Origin: Chelonoidis abingdonii
Lineage: Eukaryota; Chordata; Testudines; Testudinidae
Assembly: GCF_003597395.2 (NCBI RefSeq)
Contig: NC_133773.1
Span: 69,906,361-69,970,360, forward strand
Direction of reading: 5' to 3'
Length of the DNA stretch: 64,000 nucleotides
The translations under genes were made by a program, and so were the position numbers. How positions within the stretch are numbered: position 1 is the first letter of the stretch; the number at the start of each line of letters is the position of its first letter. Below the pieces are notes generated by a model. It searched no databases and had not been told where the DNA came from. It saw nothing but the letters and a program-made list of their open reading frames with translations. Shown here in pieces: positions 34,028 through 46,517 of this stretch.

Positions 34028-35468
34028 CTTAAATATTTTAAGAATATAGTTTTTAAAGTTCTGAAGCTCATAATACATTGTACAGTTCAGGGAACTATTC
34101 GAGGAAGAATAAGAATAAACTCTGCTTTCAGCTGTGGACGTGGAAATATATTGCCAAGTATGTAACAACTGGGAAAGATCAAATAATGCACAAAATGCTG
34201 CTTTAAAGCATCCACAGTGTAGGGTTATAAAGACAAAATTTTGTTCATGTTGGTAGCTTCTTGAAGAACCAAGGGTAAGTTCTACATGGACAAACAGGGC
34301 TAAATTCAGCCTCATCGGATGTTTGCGTAACTTCATTTGTCTTCAGTGAGGACTGCCCCTGATTACGCAAGGATTGAATTTTGTAGACAATAATATTAAT
34401 TATTTGGTGCTTCTGTTGTTTCATTTGTTTAGCAAAGCTGTCTGAACAGATGTTAAAACTGGATTTCCTTTAAAGCATGGTGGAACCATGCTAAATAATT
34501 ACAGATGTGGTGCCAGATTCTGTGTCTGTTTTTTGTTATGTTTGTTTGTTTTATATCTGGGAAGCATTTGCCACCTCTCTTTTCTCATGAACTGCATGAA
34601 TTCCTATGTGAAAAGTGGGTGTATCTTATGGGAGAAAGGAGGAAAAATTAGCTAAGAAATACGTTCTGCTCTTGGCTGCAGAAGTTTTAGCCATAGGTCT
34701 CTCAGAACAAAGTACTGCTTAAATATTTACATTCTTCCAGTGCTATGACTTTTTAAAAGTAGATTTGTATCCAATATTGGATGCTTAAGTTAAAGTGAAT
34801 TTGCAGGGAGGAATAGCTGTGCTTTTGAATCTTGGCCTATTGTGTTTGAGTGAGATCAGATATTGTTCAGTTGCAGTGATATGTATCCAGTCATGCTGAA
34901 CTCCTTGTATGACATTTTATGTCCATGGATATACCACATATATATGTTTCATTGTGTGTCCTTTTTAAAGTTTTTGTTATGCCTTCACTTCACAAAGAAC
35001 TATGTTACACACTTTCGCAAAGATTTTCTTACTGGCCTATAAAGGTTACAGTACCTTTTCATTAGACACACAGTAAATCAAATCTGAAGTGAGTAGGTAC
35101 ATCTCCTGTATGTATGTGATATTTGTATATTGGCTTGGGGAATTATCATTTTTGATCCAGTGATGATAAAGTGTTACATTCTATTAGACATTATACATGC
35201 TGAAGACATGTTGCAAAGAAATGTTAATAAGAAACACTTATAAATCTATCAATAAGTAAATAAATAAATGCTCAAGTTAAGTTGAAAACTGTGAGCACAG
35301 TAATTAGTGCTCAGGAACATTGATGGAGAACTGTGGATAGAGAAATAATTTTAACATTAAATACAATAAACATTAACATAAGATTTAAATATTACTAGCA
35401 CTTCCCTGGATATAATAGCTCTATTAGATGATGAATCCCTATGGGAATTCTCAACTCATTGGGTTATC
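34028..35468. other. Intronic sequence, no feature seen
   Basis: AT-rich intron. A run of 'AATAAGTAAATAAATAAATG' at about 35250 is a minor microsatellite. Nothing else. Confidence 0.5.
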
Positions 35469-35471
35469 TTA

Positions 35472-36429
35472 TGGCTTGTTTACTGTGACAAAGTTCCTCC
35501 TCTACCTTGGTGGGTCCTGTGCTTCTTGGCAGATTTGCTCACCTCAGTGATCTTCCCCACAGTCTGGGTCAACTCCTCCTGTGTCTGATCAGGAGTTGGG
35601 AGGTTTGGGGGGAACCCGGGCCCGCCCTCTACTCCGGGTTCCAGCCCAGGGCCCTGTGGATTGCAGCTGTCTATAGTACCTCCTGTAACAGCTGCATGAC
35701 AGCTACAACTCCCTGGGCTACTTCCCCATGGCCTCCTCCAAACACCTTCTTTATCCTCACCACAGGATCTTCCTCCTGATGTCTGATAATGCTTGTCTCC
35801 TAAATCCTCCAGCAGTACACTCTCTCACTCTCAGCTCCTTGCCTTCTTGCTCCCAGCTCCTCACTCGCACTCCTTCTCCTCTGGCTCCTCCCTGCCTGAC
35901 TGGGGTGAGCTCCTTTTTAAACCCAGGTGCCCTGATTAGCCTGCCCTGATTGGCTGCAGGTGTTCTAATTAAAGTAGCTATCTCCATTGCCTTCTAGAAA
36001 GGTCTTAATTGGCTCCAGGTGCCTTGATTAACCTGGAGCAACTGCCATTTGGTTACCATGGTCCTAGGGATTTGTTTAGCCTGGGGCTAACATACCTGTT
36101 TCTCAGTACTTTACTGTAGCCATCTGGCCTTGCCCCATCACACTACACTTACTGGGGGATCAACGAGTGGTGATTGATGCATCAGTGGTCGATTTAGCAG
36201 GTCTAATGAAGACGCGCTAAATAGACCGCAGATTGCTTTTCCATCGACTCTTGTACTCCACCGGATCGAGAAGAGTAGGGGGAGTCAACGGGAGAGTGTC
36301 TCCAGTCAACATCGTGTAGTGTGGATCCGACTGTAAATAGATCTAAGTTACTTCAATTTGAGTTATGCTATTCACATAACTCAAATTGCATAGTTTAGAT
36401 CAAATTTCCCCTGTAGTGCAGACAAGGCC
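35472..36429. mobile_element. Harbinger-type MITE split by an LTR-like element
   Basis: The left fragment is only 'TGGCTTGTTTAC' (35472-35483). After the insert the element resumes at 36143 with 'CTACACTTACTGGGGGATCA' and runs to 'AGTGCAGACAAGGCC' (36429). The reverse complement of the right end ('GGCCTTGTCTGCACTAC') matches the split left end. TTA flanks both sides (35469-35471 and 36430-36432). The interior is palindromic around 36360-36390 ('AATTTGAGTTATG' and 'CATAACTCAAATT'). Confidence 0.8.
35484..36142. mobile_element. Solo-LTR-like element (TGTGACAAAG...CCATCACA)
   Basis: A 659-bp unit beginning TG and ending CA, with short inverted ends (TGTGA...TCACA). It interrupts the MITE, and flanking TTAC (35480-35483) and CTAC (36143-36146) look like a 4-base duplication with one change. 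It shares with 60451-61204 the blocks 'GGGGGGAACCCGGGC', 'CTACTCCGGGTTCCAGCCC' and 'CTGCCTGACTGGGGTGAG'. It has no coding capacity; strand and parent element are undetermined. Confidence 0.7.
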
Positions 36430-36432
36430 TTA

Positions 36433-37325
36433 GATTTGAGAGTCCAAATTTTCCTGGGCATACTCAGGTGAGCAGTCCCACTGAAGTCAATGAGTCAGGT
36501 ACAAATTTCAATTACACCAGTGTAAGAGTGCAGACTTACACTGATGTAGTTGAGATAAAAGTAGATCCAAGTAGAACTGCTTGAGTGAATAAGGCTAGCA
36601 GGAGCTATGACAGTTGTGTTCAACAGGGAAGTTAGGATCAGAATTTCAAGAATTTTGATGGCTCTAAAAATCTCATTTTAATTATGTGTTACTTGACTTT
36701 CATTTTCTTTCTCACATTTGTGTGTAATCATGTCCATGTTTTTCATCAATTCAGATCAGAATGGGAATACTTACTGAATCAACACATCCGCATGTCTTGC
36801 TAGTAAAATGTGTCTTTCATTCATGCTGTTGAAATGAATAACATACTTTATTACAAAGGGAGACTTCATCCTGTTTGTTTGGGTTCCATTAGGGATCTCT
36901 TCTCAGAAATGGACAATTAAATTTTGAGACTGTTGCGACTTGAAGCTACAGTATATGTTGTTGTAGAGATGGTTGATAAATAATCTGTAGACAATAGAAG
37001 TGCATGAACTTGAGCTTTCATTGTGAAGATTTTCTGGAATTTGGTAGTATAAATGAAAAATGAGACTTTACCGTCACTATACGTTCGTGATAAAATCTTG
37101 CAGAATTGTTTGCCAACTTTTCATTGCTTTATAAAATAGCCTAACATTATTAAAATAAGAGTAGTAGAATCTGCCTTGGGGACACTTTAGAATTTGAAGA
37201 AGACCTGCTTTAAAAGCTCACAGTTGTATTTATCATGCATATTCTTCCTGGAAACAAAGTGGGTCTTTATTTTGTTCTAAATACAGTACTCAATTTTTTT
37301 TTTTAAATTTTTTTTTGCTTGTGGT
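36433..37325. other. Intronic sequence, traces of an old repeat only
   Basis: 'CACTGAAGTCAATGAG' and 'TACACCAGTGTAAG...CTTACACTGATGTA' (36480-36550) are an ancient short inverted repeat. The rest is plain AT-rich intron. Confidence 0.45.
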
Positions 37326-37333
37326 ATAGGAAC

Positions 37334-37595
37334 CAGGGGTGGCTCCAGGCACCAGCACTCCAAGCATGTACCCAGGGCGACAAGTCACAGGGGGCTCTCT
37401 GCCTGTCACTGCAAGGGCAGCAGGCAGGTTGCCTTTGGTGGCATGCCTGTGGAGGGTCCGCTGGTTCCACAGCTTTGGCGGACCTTTCGCAGGCGTGCCA
37501 CCGAATCCATGGGACCAGGGACCTTCTGCAGGCAAGCTGCCAAAGGCAGCCTGTCTGCCGTGCTTGGGGTGGCAAAATACCTAGAGCCGCCCCTG
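37334..37595. mobile_element. hAT foldback MITE, perfect 8-bp TSD
   Basis: The ends are 'CAGGGGTGGCTCCAGG' and 'CTAGAGCCGCCCCTG'. A perfect duplication ATAGGAAC lies at 37326-37333 and 37596-37603. The 262-bp interior is GC-rich and partly self-complementary. Same family as 3290-4683, 39620-39922 and 51997-52209. Confidence 0.9.
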
Positions 37596-37603
37596 ATAGG
37601 AAC

Positions 37604-39611
37604 TCATTTGGTAATCAAACAAAGCATACAGGAATGAATTGCAAATAAATAGTGTAAATGCTGGATAAAATTTACATGGATGTTTTATAAATTATTTGGT
37701 GTCATAAATATACTGTGTCTAAACCATTTCTTACATAGAAAGCAGCGTTACATGTTTTGTATAAGCTAACCAGCTTATAGCCAGCTAACATCCAATATAT
37801 TGCTTAAGGTCCAAATTCTGCCCTCAGATTGAAGTGTGCAAAATCAGTGGAAGATGAATTAACAGCCAATGACAAAATCTGGTCTGGAGGTTTGATTCAT
37901 TAGCAATTTGGACAAAACCAAATTGACTGCAATGGAAGATGAGCTGTTAGCTATATTAACCCAAACATAAAACATGACCATCTAATAACAGCAAAATGGA
38001 CATTGTTCAGTAAATGTATTGATATATTATTTTATGGGACAAATTTTCAAGGCAAAGTGCAGTAGAGGTGTATCTGCAAAATCCCAAAGTTGCATATGCA
38101 AACAGGCATGAGCTCATGCCAATCAAGTGTCCAATTTGCAGTCACTAACATGGATTTTACAAGCACAGTGGAATTATTCATTTCTACCTTGTCTTTCCAA
38201 AGCACGACATTTTGTATTTAAGCATACATTTTTCAAAGTGCAGCCTCCATTTGTGTGCATGCAGAATTGTGCTTGTATGCACTTGTGTGTCCACTTTAAA
38301 GCAGCAAAAACCTGCAGCAGCAAGGCTAATTTCAACAAACACTTGTGTGTGCAAGTGTCAGACTATGCACTCACAAAACCTATTGGGGCCATATAATACC
38401 CATTTTAACAAATAGAGTACTGCACTAAGATAAAAACAGTTTGATTACTTTACGACACTGAAACAATAGTTGTTTCTATGTTGTATTCATCATCTAGGGC
38501 TTTACTGTTCGAATTCTCTGCATGGTTTTTAGCTTTCGTTCTCATAGAATTTTTATTACAAATTCCATAACCCAATTTTCTGGTACAATACACTTAGCTT
38601 TACTGAGTATAGAATTTTGTCCTTTGTCTATTTCCTCTGATGAAAGTTTTCTTGATTGGTGATTGCTCGTTGTTTTACAGACAGAGTTTTAGAACTAAAA
38701 TAAAGGAACAGTTACATTCTGTCACTTTTAAAGAAGATATCTTGTCATTACAATGTGGCTTTAAACAGTCTTTCTAACTCGCTCACTCATTTAACTACAG
38801 CAGACTGGGACTTTTTAATATTTGTCCATGTGCATTGAGCTAAACATTTATGCTAAAATAGTCAGCAAAACTCTTTAATCCTAGAAGTTCTTTACATTCT
38901 GCTTTGGCATGGGACTCCAAAATCTAAAAATAATTGGTCACTTACTTTATATTTAATAGCATGAGATTTAGGGAAATCTTTTACTTGATAGTGCAAGCAC
39001 TTACGCTCATCACATTCCTGAATAGTCCATGAAAGCTTTTGTTGGTCCAGCACCTTATAATAAGCATCTTTCTCAAGAGTACACACATTATGTAGATATA
39101 ATTGTGGATTTTGGGCACCCGTAGTCTGAAATAGGTGATCATGAACCTTTCATTTTGTCCAGGACACAGGAGAACTGTTAGTAAAAGCCTGTGCCCAGAC
39201 ACCAAAAGATTGAACCCTGACTTGTGAATCCTGAACTACAGTATTAAGATTTCTTTAGCGTGGATTTGACCTTTGCCTTGTATCAGGAAAACAAACACTC
39301 CATAAAACCATAACGGCCCATTTTACAGCCCATACTTACATATTATGTCGCTTTGTAGAGTTATTGGCATTTCTTTATGTTGTTAGTGTAGTTTTCAAAA
39401 TTGTAAAAGTTCCATTCCAGGCTTGGTAAGTATACCTGTCCTTGGTTTGATGGAAGCAAACATTCAGACAGTCCTTAGTCTGTTTCTCTTCTCTTTTCAG
39501 TGGAGTGGGCTCTAAGAAAGATCCTTCTTAAAATTCTGCCTGCAGATTGAATTGAAGATTGGGGTGATTGCCCTGTTTCTAATGGATTTCACCCTATCTA
39601 CAAAACCATCA
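37604..39611. other. Intronic sequence, no feature seen
   Basis: AT-rich. 38230-38360 contains several 'TTGTGTGTGC'-like words but no clear repeat unit. No exon or RNA gene. Confidence 0.5.
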
Positions 39612-39619
39612 CTGTCAGA

Positions 39620-39922
39620 TAGGAGTGGCTCTATGTTTTTTGCCACCCCAAGCATGGCAGTCAGGCAGCTTTCGGCAGCGTTTATGTGGGAGGTCTGCCA
39701 GTCACATGGATTCAGCGGCAGTTCTGCAGGTGATCTGCCGGTCCCATGCCTTCGTCGTATCCGCCGCCAAATTTCTGCTGAAACCGCGGGACCGGTAGAC
39801 CTCCCACAGAAACGCTGCTGAAGACTCCCTGATTGCCGTCCTCACAGTGACCAGCAGCCTGCCCCCCGCGGCTTGCCACCCCAGGCATGTGCTTGCTGCG
39901 CTGGTGCCTGGAGCCGCCCCTG
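39620..39922. mobile_element. hAT foldback MITE, perfect 8-bp TSD
   Basis: The ends are 'TAGGAGTGGCTCTATG' and 'CTGGAGCCGCCCCTG'. A perfect duplication CTGTCAGA lies at 39612-39619 and 39923-39930. Internal inverted arms pair 'TTTATGTGGGAGGTCTGCC' with 'GTAGACCTCCCACAGAAA'. Length 303 bp. Confidence 0.9.
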
Positions 39923-39930
39923 CTGTCAGA

Positions 39931-41660
39931 GATGCCTTATTCTTGGAGCTTATAAATATACTTTGGCTCTATTTCACCTCACTCTTAACATTTTTTTATC
40001 TGATTTTTGGGGGGTTCTAACTACTCTTTAGTTCTGCGATATCTTATTTAGTACCAGTGGAAGTCAATGGAAAGACTGTCACTGATTTCAAGGGCATTGG
40101 TTTGGGCTGCAGATCTCCAGCATTGCATCTTTGTTAGAGTCTTCCATTCTTCTTTTTTTCCTTAGCCCCAGAATGGACGCTATTGTAGCTCTGTTGGAGA
40201 TGCTAAAAGCATATCTAAGCATATCTTTGTCTTCTCTTTCTCACAGCTCTCCCAGTGACTAACCCAGAACTATCCAAATTAATTACAGTATTTTAAAATG
40301 AAATGTTCAAATAAAAAGATTAAATGTGTCTCAACAAAACCTGAGCAAATTACAGCAGATAATTTGTTTGACAAATTTAAATTATTTTCTGTTCCAGAAA
40401 TGCCCATGAACAGATCAAAAACTTCTAAAATTTAATCAGTTATTCAAAAGAATTTTCAATTTCTTCAGCAAGCAATCCTGGTTCTGTAGATTGATTGTAC
40501 ACAGTTCATTACAATGTTCACAGTTTATACAAAGATGGTTAATTATGTAAGTCATGGGGTATTGTTTTGCTTCTCTGGTTGGATGACTTATGCAACTAAT
40601 CCAACACAATAGTATTGATTTGAAAAATAGATATGCACATAATTCCACATCTGGTGTCATTGAATATTGAGTTTTAAAATTTGCGTTTCAGCAGTATTCG
40701 TACTGTAAATCTCAAATTCCAAGATATTCACAGAAAGCAAATGTGAAAGGGAAAAGAGCATAGTCAAATTGAAATTCTCTGTTTAGGTTGAATGAAGAAT
40801 TGTGTAAATTTAGTTTCTAAAAGTGCTGTTGAGTGTTGAAAGGCACTAAATAATTCTAAAATATATTTTGTTTTCTTTAAGGGAGAAAAAGGCAATTTAT
40901 CAGATTAAATAAATGCAAAGCTTTAACTGAAGTACTGAGAGATAAATAGAACAGGGTATGCTAGTAGATGTTTGTGTTATAAACTTATCCCATTTACAAG
41001 GTCCCTCATAATTTTTTCACCTGTTCTTGTGATGTACACTTTTGGCATACTGAGAATTCGCTTGGCTGTTGTAAGGCGACTTAATGGTTGAATGTACGCA
41101 CAAACATTGATTTTTAAGCAAAACAGCTACTTTCTTCAGCAACAGTTCCATATGTGAAATGATGACAAGATATAGGTCTAAATTTGGTATCATTTGATAT
41201 CTTAATTGTTCCTTTTATTTAAAAAAAAAAGTTGTTGGACAGTCCAAGAAGTGCATACAGTATAAAGGAAAAACTCTTCATCAGGTGTCCAGCTATTACA
41301 GTTAATATTTTACAAATATGCATAAGCTTCTTGTCATGCTATCATTTTTTATATTCTACTGCTATTACCTGTACTGCACAGACGAGCTGTAGAGAGCTTG
41401 TTTGGCTCATGCTAACTGCGTGTTAACAGACCCAACCTTAGATTCCCATCAGTCAGAATCTCAACTTTAATTTTAAAAAAAAACAGGTTTTAGCTCTTTT
41501 CCTTGCAAAGACGACCTTGAAAATGTAAACAGATATGAACTGATGTAATCTGGTCTTGGGTTTGTGAGGAACATGCAGCTGTGCTCTACTTTTGCAGCAT
41601 GAGGTTAGGGAGCTTAAAGATATCCGCAAACTTTTATTTTTAACTGTAACAATGATGTAT
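39931..41660. other. Intronic sequence, no feature seen
   Basis: AT-rich single-copy-looking intron. Confidence 0.5.
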
Positions 41661-41664
41661 CATT

Positions 41665-42000
41665 ATAGCTGCTGCTGGGTCCTTGGGCTGGAACCTGGTG
41701 GGTCAGGGTTTCCCTACCAGTCCCTGGGAAAGTGGCATAGACTTAAAATTGGCATGGAGGACTGTCTGAGATGGCATCTGGAGAGTTTGTCCTGTGGGAC
41801 TTTGGTTCCCCAGAAGGGGACTGTACAGTGACCTGGACAGAGGGCTGAGTCACAAAGAAAGAGCACCCTGAGTCCTGGGGATTGAGAGACCCCTGGGGCA
41901 GTGAGAGATGGAAGGAGGCACTAGACCAGACAAGCGCTGATCCCCAGACCCAGCCTCATGGGGCGGGGGCACTTCCAGTGGTGAATGAACCCTGTTATAC
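41665..42000. repeat. GC-richer interspersed repeat, LTR-like texture
   Basis: The stretch 'GGGCTGGAACCTGGTGGGTC' to 'GGGGCGGGGGCACTTCCAG' contrasts with the AT-rich intron and resembles pieces of turtle LTR or leader sequence ('GAGAGACCCCTGGGGCAGTG'). No ends or TSD were identified, so the assignment is weak. Confidence 0.35.
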
Positions 42001-42337
42001 ACACCCATCAGTGATACCTGAGATTGGAACATCTATATTGGGATGTGAGCTTAGAGATGCTAAGATCCTGGTAGAAGTGCAGCTAATCTACTGAATGCAT
42101 GGCAAGCTGTTCAACCTTGCCTGCTTCCGATGCAGAACCAAAACATCACCGACTTCAGCATGTGGATGCTGCTGTAGTGTGTGCTCACTTGGAAACATCT
42201 TTGCTGAAGCATATCAGAAAATGGGACTGACACTTAGCATCAGACAGAAAGACAAAGGTCCTCCATCAGCAAGCTTCTGGTGCACAATTCTCAGCACTAG
42301 CAATACAGCTCCATGATAACCCTCTAGAGAATATTGC

Positions 42338-43289
42338 TGTCATAAACAGATAGCTAAGGGTTAATGTTTCTTTTACCTGTAAAGGGTTAACAAAGGGAAC
42401 CAAACACCTGACAAGAGGACCAATCAGGAAACCGNNNNNNNNNNNNNNNNNNNNNNNNNNNNNNNNNNNNNNNNNNNNNNNNNNNNNNNNNNNNNNNNNN
42501 NNNNNNNNNNNNNNNNNNNNNNNNNNNNNNNNNNNNNNNNNNNNNNNNNNNNNNNNNNNNNNNNNNNNNNNNNNNNNNNNNNNNNNNNNNNNNNNNNNNN
42601 NNNNNNNNNNNNNNNNNNNNNNNNNNNNNNNNNNNNNNNNNNNNNNNNNNNNNNNNNNNNNNNNNNNNNNNNNNNNNNNNNNNNNNNNNNNNNNNNNNNN
42701 NNNNNNNNNNNNNNNNNNNNNNNNNNNNNNNNNNNNNNNNNNNNNNNNNNNNNNNNNNNNNNNNNNNNNNNNNNNNNNNNNNNNNNNNNNNNNNNNNNNN
42801 NNNNNNNNNNNNNNNNNNNNNNNNNNNNNNNNNNNNNNNNNNNNNNNNNNNNNNNNNNNNNNNNNNNNNNNNNNNNNNNNNNNNNNNNNNNNNNNNNNNN
42901 NNNNNNNNNNNNNNNNNNNNNNNNNNNNNNNNNNNNNNNNNNNNNNNNNNNNNNNNNNNNNNNNNNNNNNNNNNNNNNNNNNNNNNNNNNNNNNNNNNNN
43001 NNNNNNNNNNNNNNNNNGTTGCATCAGTAACTCTCAGGTTAGCCCAGAGAGGAAATTCTGGGTGGGAGAGAGGTGGGGGGAATGGTTTATTTCCCTTTGT
43101 TAGGAGACTCAGGGCATCTGAGTCTTGGGGTCCCACAGGGAAGTTTTGGGGGACCCAAGTGTACCAGGCACTGATTCCTGGTTGGTGGCAGCCTATCAGA
43201 TCTAAGCTGGTAATTAAGCTTAGAGGGGTTCATGCTAGCTTCTCAGGTTATGAACGCTAAGGTTCAAATCTGAGTAGGAAGCTATGACA
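42338..43289 (+). mobile_element. Solo LTR of an endogenous retrovirus, perfect 5-bp TSD
   Basis: Begins TGTCATAAACAGATAGCTAA and ends GAAGCTATGACA (TG...CA with short inverted ends). A perfect duplication ATTGC lies at 42333-42337 and 43290-43294. 'GAGGACCAATCAGGAAACCG' fits a retroviral promoter-proximal CCAAT region. The middle (42435-43017) is an assembly gap, so full length and internal signals are unknown. No viral coding sequence is seen, hence solo LTR. The strand is inferred from the ends. Confidence 0.8.
42435..43017. other. Assembly gap (583 N)
   Basis: Run of undetermined bases inside the solo LTR; protein frames spanning it are meaningless. Confidence 1.
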
Positions 43290-44060
43290 ATTGCGCATTT
43301 CCCATATCTTGGAAGCTACCTCTCAGACAGCTGATATTGATGAAAAAATCCAGTACTGGCTCAAATATGCAAACCGAGCTCTTTGGTTGTCTGAGAAAGA
43401 GATTGTATGAAGATTGCGACATCAGAACCAAAACCAAACTCATGGTCTACACAGGTTTGTGATTCTCCACCTCCTGTATGGGAATGAAACATGGACAACG
43501 TACAAGAGATATCTTATAGCACTTGAGAAATATCATTAATGCTGTATGCTTAAAATTCTCTAAATCAAATAGGATGATAGATGCATTAACATCAGTGTCC
43601 TCTCGCAAGCCAATATTATGAGCATTGAGGCGATGATTATTTATCATCAACTTCACAGGGCAGGCTATGTTGTCCAGATGCCTGAATCCAGAGTGCCAAA
43701 ACAAGTCTTATACTCTCAACTCAGCCAAGGCAAACATGCCAGAGAAGGACAGAAAAAATGCTACAAGGATGTCTCCAAGGCTAATACGAGGAAATACAAC
43801 ATCAACATAAACTCATGGAAACGTATAACTCAGGACTGACAACAATGGAGGAACTGCTTGAGGCAGGGAACTCAGCACTTCAAGAATCATATGAAATTAC
43901 ATGTAATGGAAAAATGGAAGTGACAGACCATGCAATGGTCCAAACCAATACTCCAGGTTCATCCGCCTTGCTCAGAAACACATCTGCAATGTTGCAGAGT
44001 CAGCAGCTCCAGAATAGGCCTTATCAGCCATCAGTGGACCCACAGATAATTTGAAATGGG

Positions 44061-45920
44061 CAATCCATGAAAGAGAATCATCCTGTACATGGAGGAATTC
44101 CTGATGATGACTGGGAAGTAGTCTGGAACCCTGTTCCTTTTAGACTTTCTCCTGCCTTTCAGGGGAGATCCACTGCCCCACCAAAACAAGCACAGTAGGC
44201 AGGGGGAACTTGCTCTCCCACTTGATCCCTCACTTCCTCACTACCAGCGGTGATGGAAGGCCCACTTACATCAAGAACCAAGGAATCTCATTCCCCAACT
44301 GCACATCTCTCCCATAACCAGGGGGACCCACTCCCCGCACAACTAATCATAGCACTCTGTCATGGTGCAGGAGGGTCTGCTTACCACCACTGCTGCCAGC
44401 ACTGCCTGCAGATCTGCCCATCTGCCATCATTGCTGCTAGCAGAGGTTGTAGGATGACCCATCTACTACTATTACTGCATTTTGGCTGTGAGGAGCCACT
44501 GCCAAGTAGATGAGTTTCCTAGAGCAGAAACTCCGTGAGTGGCTGGAGAGGAGGAATGAATGGAATTAATAGATTATTTTCTTTATGAGGGAAAAGTATG
44601 AAAATGATGGATTTTGGAGTATCAGGGGAAGAGAATTTTTCTATTGCTAACTAAAGGTAGAAATTCTTTAGGGAGCCCCTTGTTTAAAAGTTAGCAAGTT
44701 AGCTTTATTGCATGAGACAAATACATCAAACAAATAGAAGCACTAGTCTGAGATCCACTGAACACTTTATGTCAAATCCCAGCCCCATAAAAGTCAATGG
44801 AAATCTTGCCATTGACTGCTATGAAGCCAGAATTTGGCCTTTTGAATTTTTTCCATTGAATGATAATTGCCAGAACACTTGTGCTAAATATCTTTGTGCT
44901 AAACCCTTTGAAAATTCATAGTGTTCAGTATCACAGTGTGTGGTAACCTAGTAGATGTGCACTGGTCTGCAGTGTAAATCATTAGGCACACATTTAATAT
45001 CTCCCAAGATACTTTTTACTGGTGCTAGGTATATGTGTGTTTCTTTACTTAGAGGCTGACAGCTGCTATAGATAGCAGTGCACTTGCGTCTGGGTTGAAC
45101 CCAAGAAGTTCAAGAAGATATGCAGCAACAGTGGGTCCACTATCAGGTGAAGGAGTATGCTAAGAAGAAGCATCTACTCAAGTGAGGGAGTGTTGTTTAA
45201 TGGCTCAAGTGGGGGGATGGGAATCAGGACTCTGGTGGTTTAAAATCTTCAGATAAAATGCATTGTATAGGCCAAATTTAGAGTGAACCTCAACCCTTCA
45301 TTTAAATGTTTGTTTGCAAGTTTTGCACCTGAAAATCTTGCAGGTATAGATGGACATTTGGGCATGAAAAATTATATAGACACCTGCAGCACGTACCCAA
45401 CTTGTATGTACATATGTCTGTTGCATACATAAATGAAAATGTTTACATACACACAGAATTATATTCACGAATTTTCATGTGTAGCATTAGAAACTGGTTT
45501 TGAAAATTTGGTCCTATAAGTGCAAAGTATTATTATAGTTCTGGTGGCTGCATTCCAATACTAGCTATGGTTTAAAAAGCAAAATGCTGTGAAAGAATTC
45601 ATTGTTACTGTATATTCTATGCCAAAACACTTCAGCGACCTTGCCACTCCGGTCCACAAACATAGCACCTTGAGAAAGTCTGATGCACATTTTTCAGATA
45701 CTAGGGCAAAGAATGAACAATGTTTCTGTTAGATGGGTTCAAGAGCTATTTGCTCTAGCATAAACAACCAAAGACAAATAAAGGTTTTGCCGCAAGAAAA
45801 TGTGTTCCTGTGAATTTGATGTTAACCATAGCTCTTCAGTTAGTTTCATGAGCTCAAAAGAATACTCTTTCAAATGTTAACCTTTGCTACTTGTTATGTG
45901 TTTGTTTATTTCTTTTGAAT
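44061..45920. other. Intronic sequence, no clear feature
   Basis: 44130-44520 is less AT-rich, with CTG/CCA-type words and an 87-codon His/Cys-rich frame that has no recognisable domain. 44750-44830 carries an old 'AAAGTCAATGG...CCATTGACTG' inverted trace. The rest is AT-rich intron. Confidence 0.4.
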
Positions 45921-45929
45921 GAAATTCAA

Positions 45930-46345
45930 GGTTCCTTTCCCTACCTGCATCATTCTCTGTCTCTTTTCAAATGACTCAGGTCATTTGCTAATGCATCCCT
46001 TATACCTGAAATGGCTTCCTGCATCCCATACACTATGTAGTCTTCTTCAAATCTTTTCTGAGAACCCACTTTGGACAATTATCGCTTCAACACTGAACCC
46101 CTTTCCCATTCTAGCTTAACAAAACAACAACTAACCAAAAATCATATACAGACACAAAAGGAAACAACATGATACATGCAATTTGAAAACTAATAATTTC
46201 ACAGTGTATTATTGGGTAATCCTTCCTCCTTTTTCCCTTTAGTCTGTTGTCATCCACATTTTAAGCTGTTCATGGCAAGGATTGTGTCTTTAATTGGTCT
46301 GTGAAGTGCCATGCACATCTATGCAATGTGTAAAATAAATGGGCC
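45930..46345 (+). mobile_element. L2-type LINE 3' end
   Basis: 'CTTATACCTGAAATGGCTTC' and 'CTTCTTCAAATCTTTTCTGA' match the L2 3' UTR. They are followed near 46255 by 'CATTTTAAGCTGTTCATGGC', 'AAGGATTGTGTCTTTAATTG' and 'AAGTGCCATGCACATCTATG', the L2/MIR-like tail. Heavily diverged and interrupted by an A-rich stretch (46115-46200). Confidence 0.55.
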
Positions 46346-46517
46346 AGATCCTGAGTTTCTTACTTAGCGTCTGCTTGGCCTTTACTCAGGTAAACTCTCA
46401 GTGAAGTAAACTGAAGTTTGCGTATGTAAAAATGAAGTTAGGATTTGAGAATTTGGTTGGCCCAGTAAAAAAGTTAGAGGTATTTAGCCAATTATCTTAG
46501 TATTGAAGAGATTAGAA

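Larger units (their letters stand above)
42095..44060 (+). mobile_element. Degenerate non-LTR retrotransposon, split by a solo LTR
   Basis: Plus-strand remnants of a LINE reverse transcriptase on both sides of the LTR. The left side (42095-42332) includes 'EAYQKMGLTLSIRQ', the post-catalytic 'FGLTIS' block. The right side has the DNA for 'LLYGNETWTT' (about 43470-43500), 'SIEAMIIYHQLHRAGYVVQM' (43618-43680) and 'QVLYSQLSQGKHAREGQKK' (about 43705-43770). Near 43950-44035 is a tail resembling a zinc-finger-like C-terminus. The family (RTE-like or other) is uncertain. Many stops make it an old copy. Confidence 0.7.

Noticed and set aside
42266..43136. Frames of about 250 codons on the minus strand
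   Set aside because: Almost entirely undetermined bases from the assembly gap.
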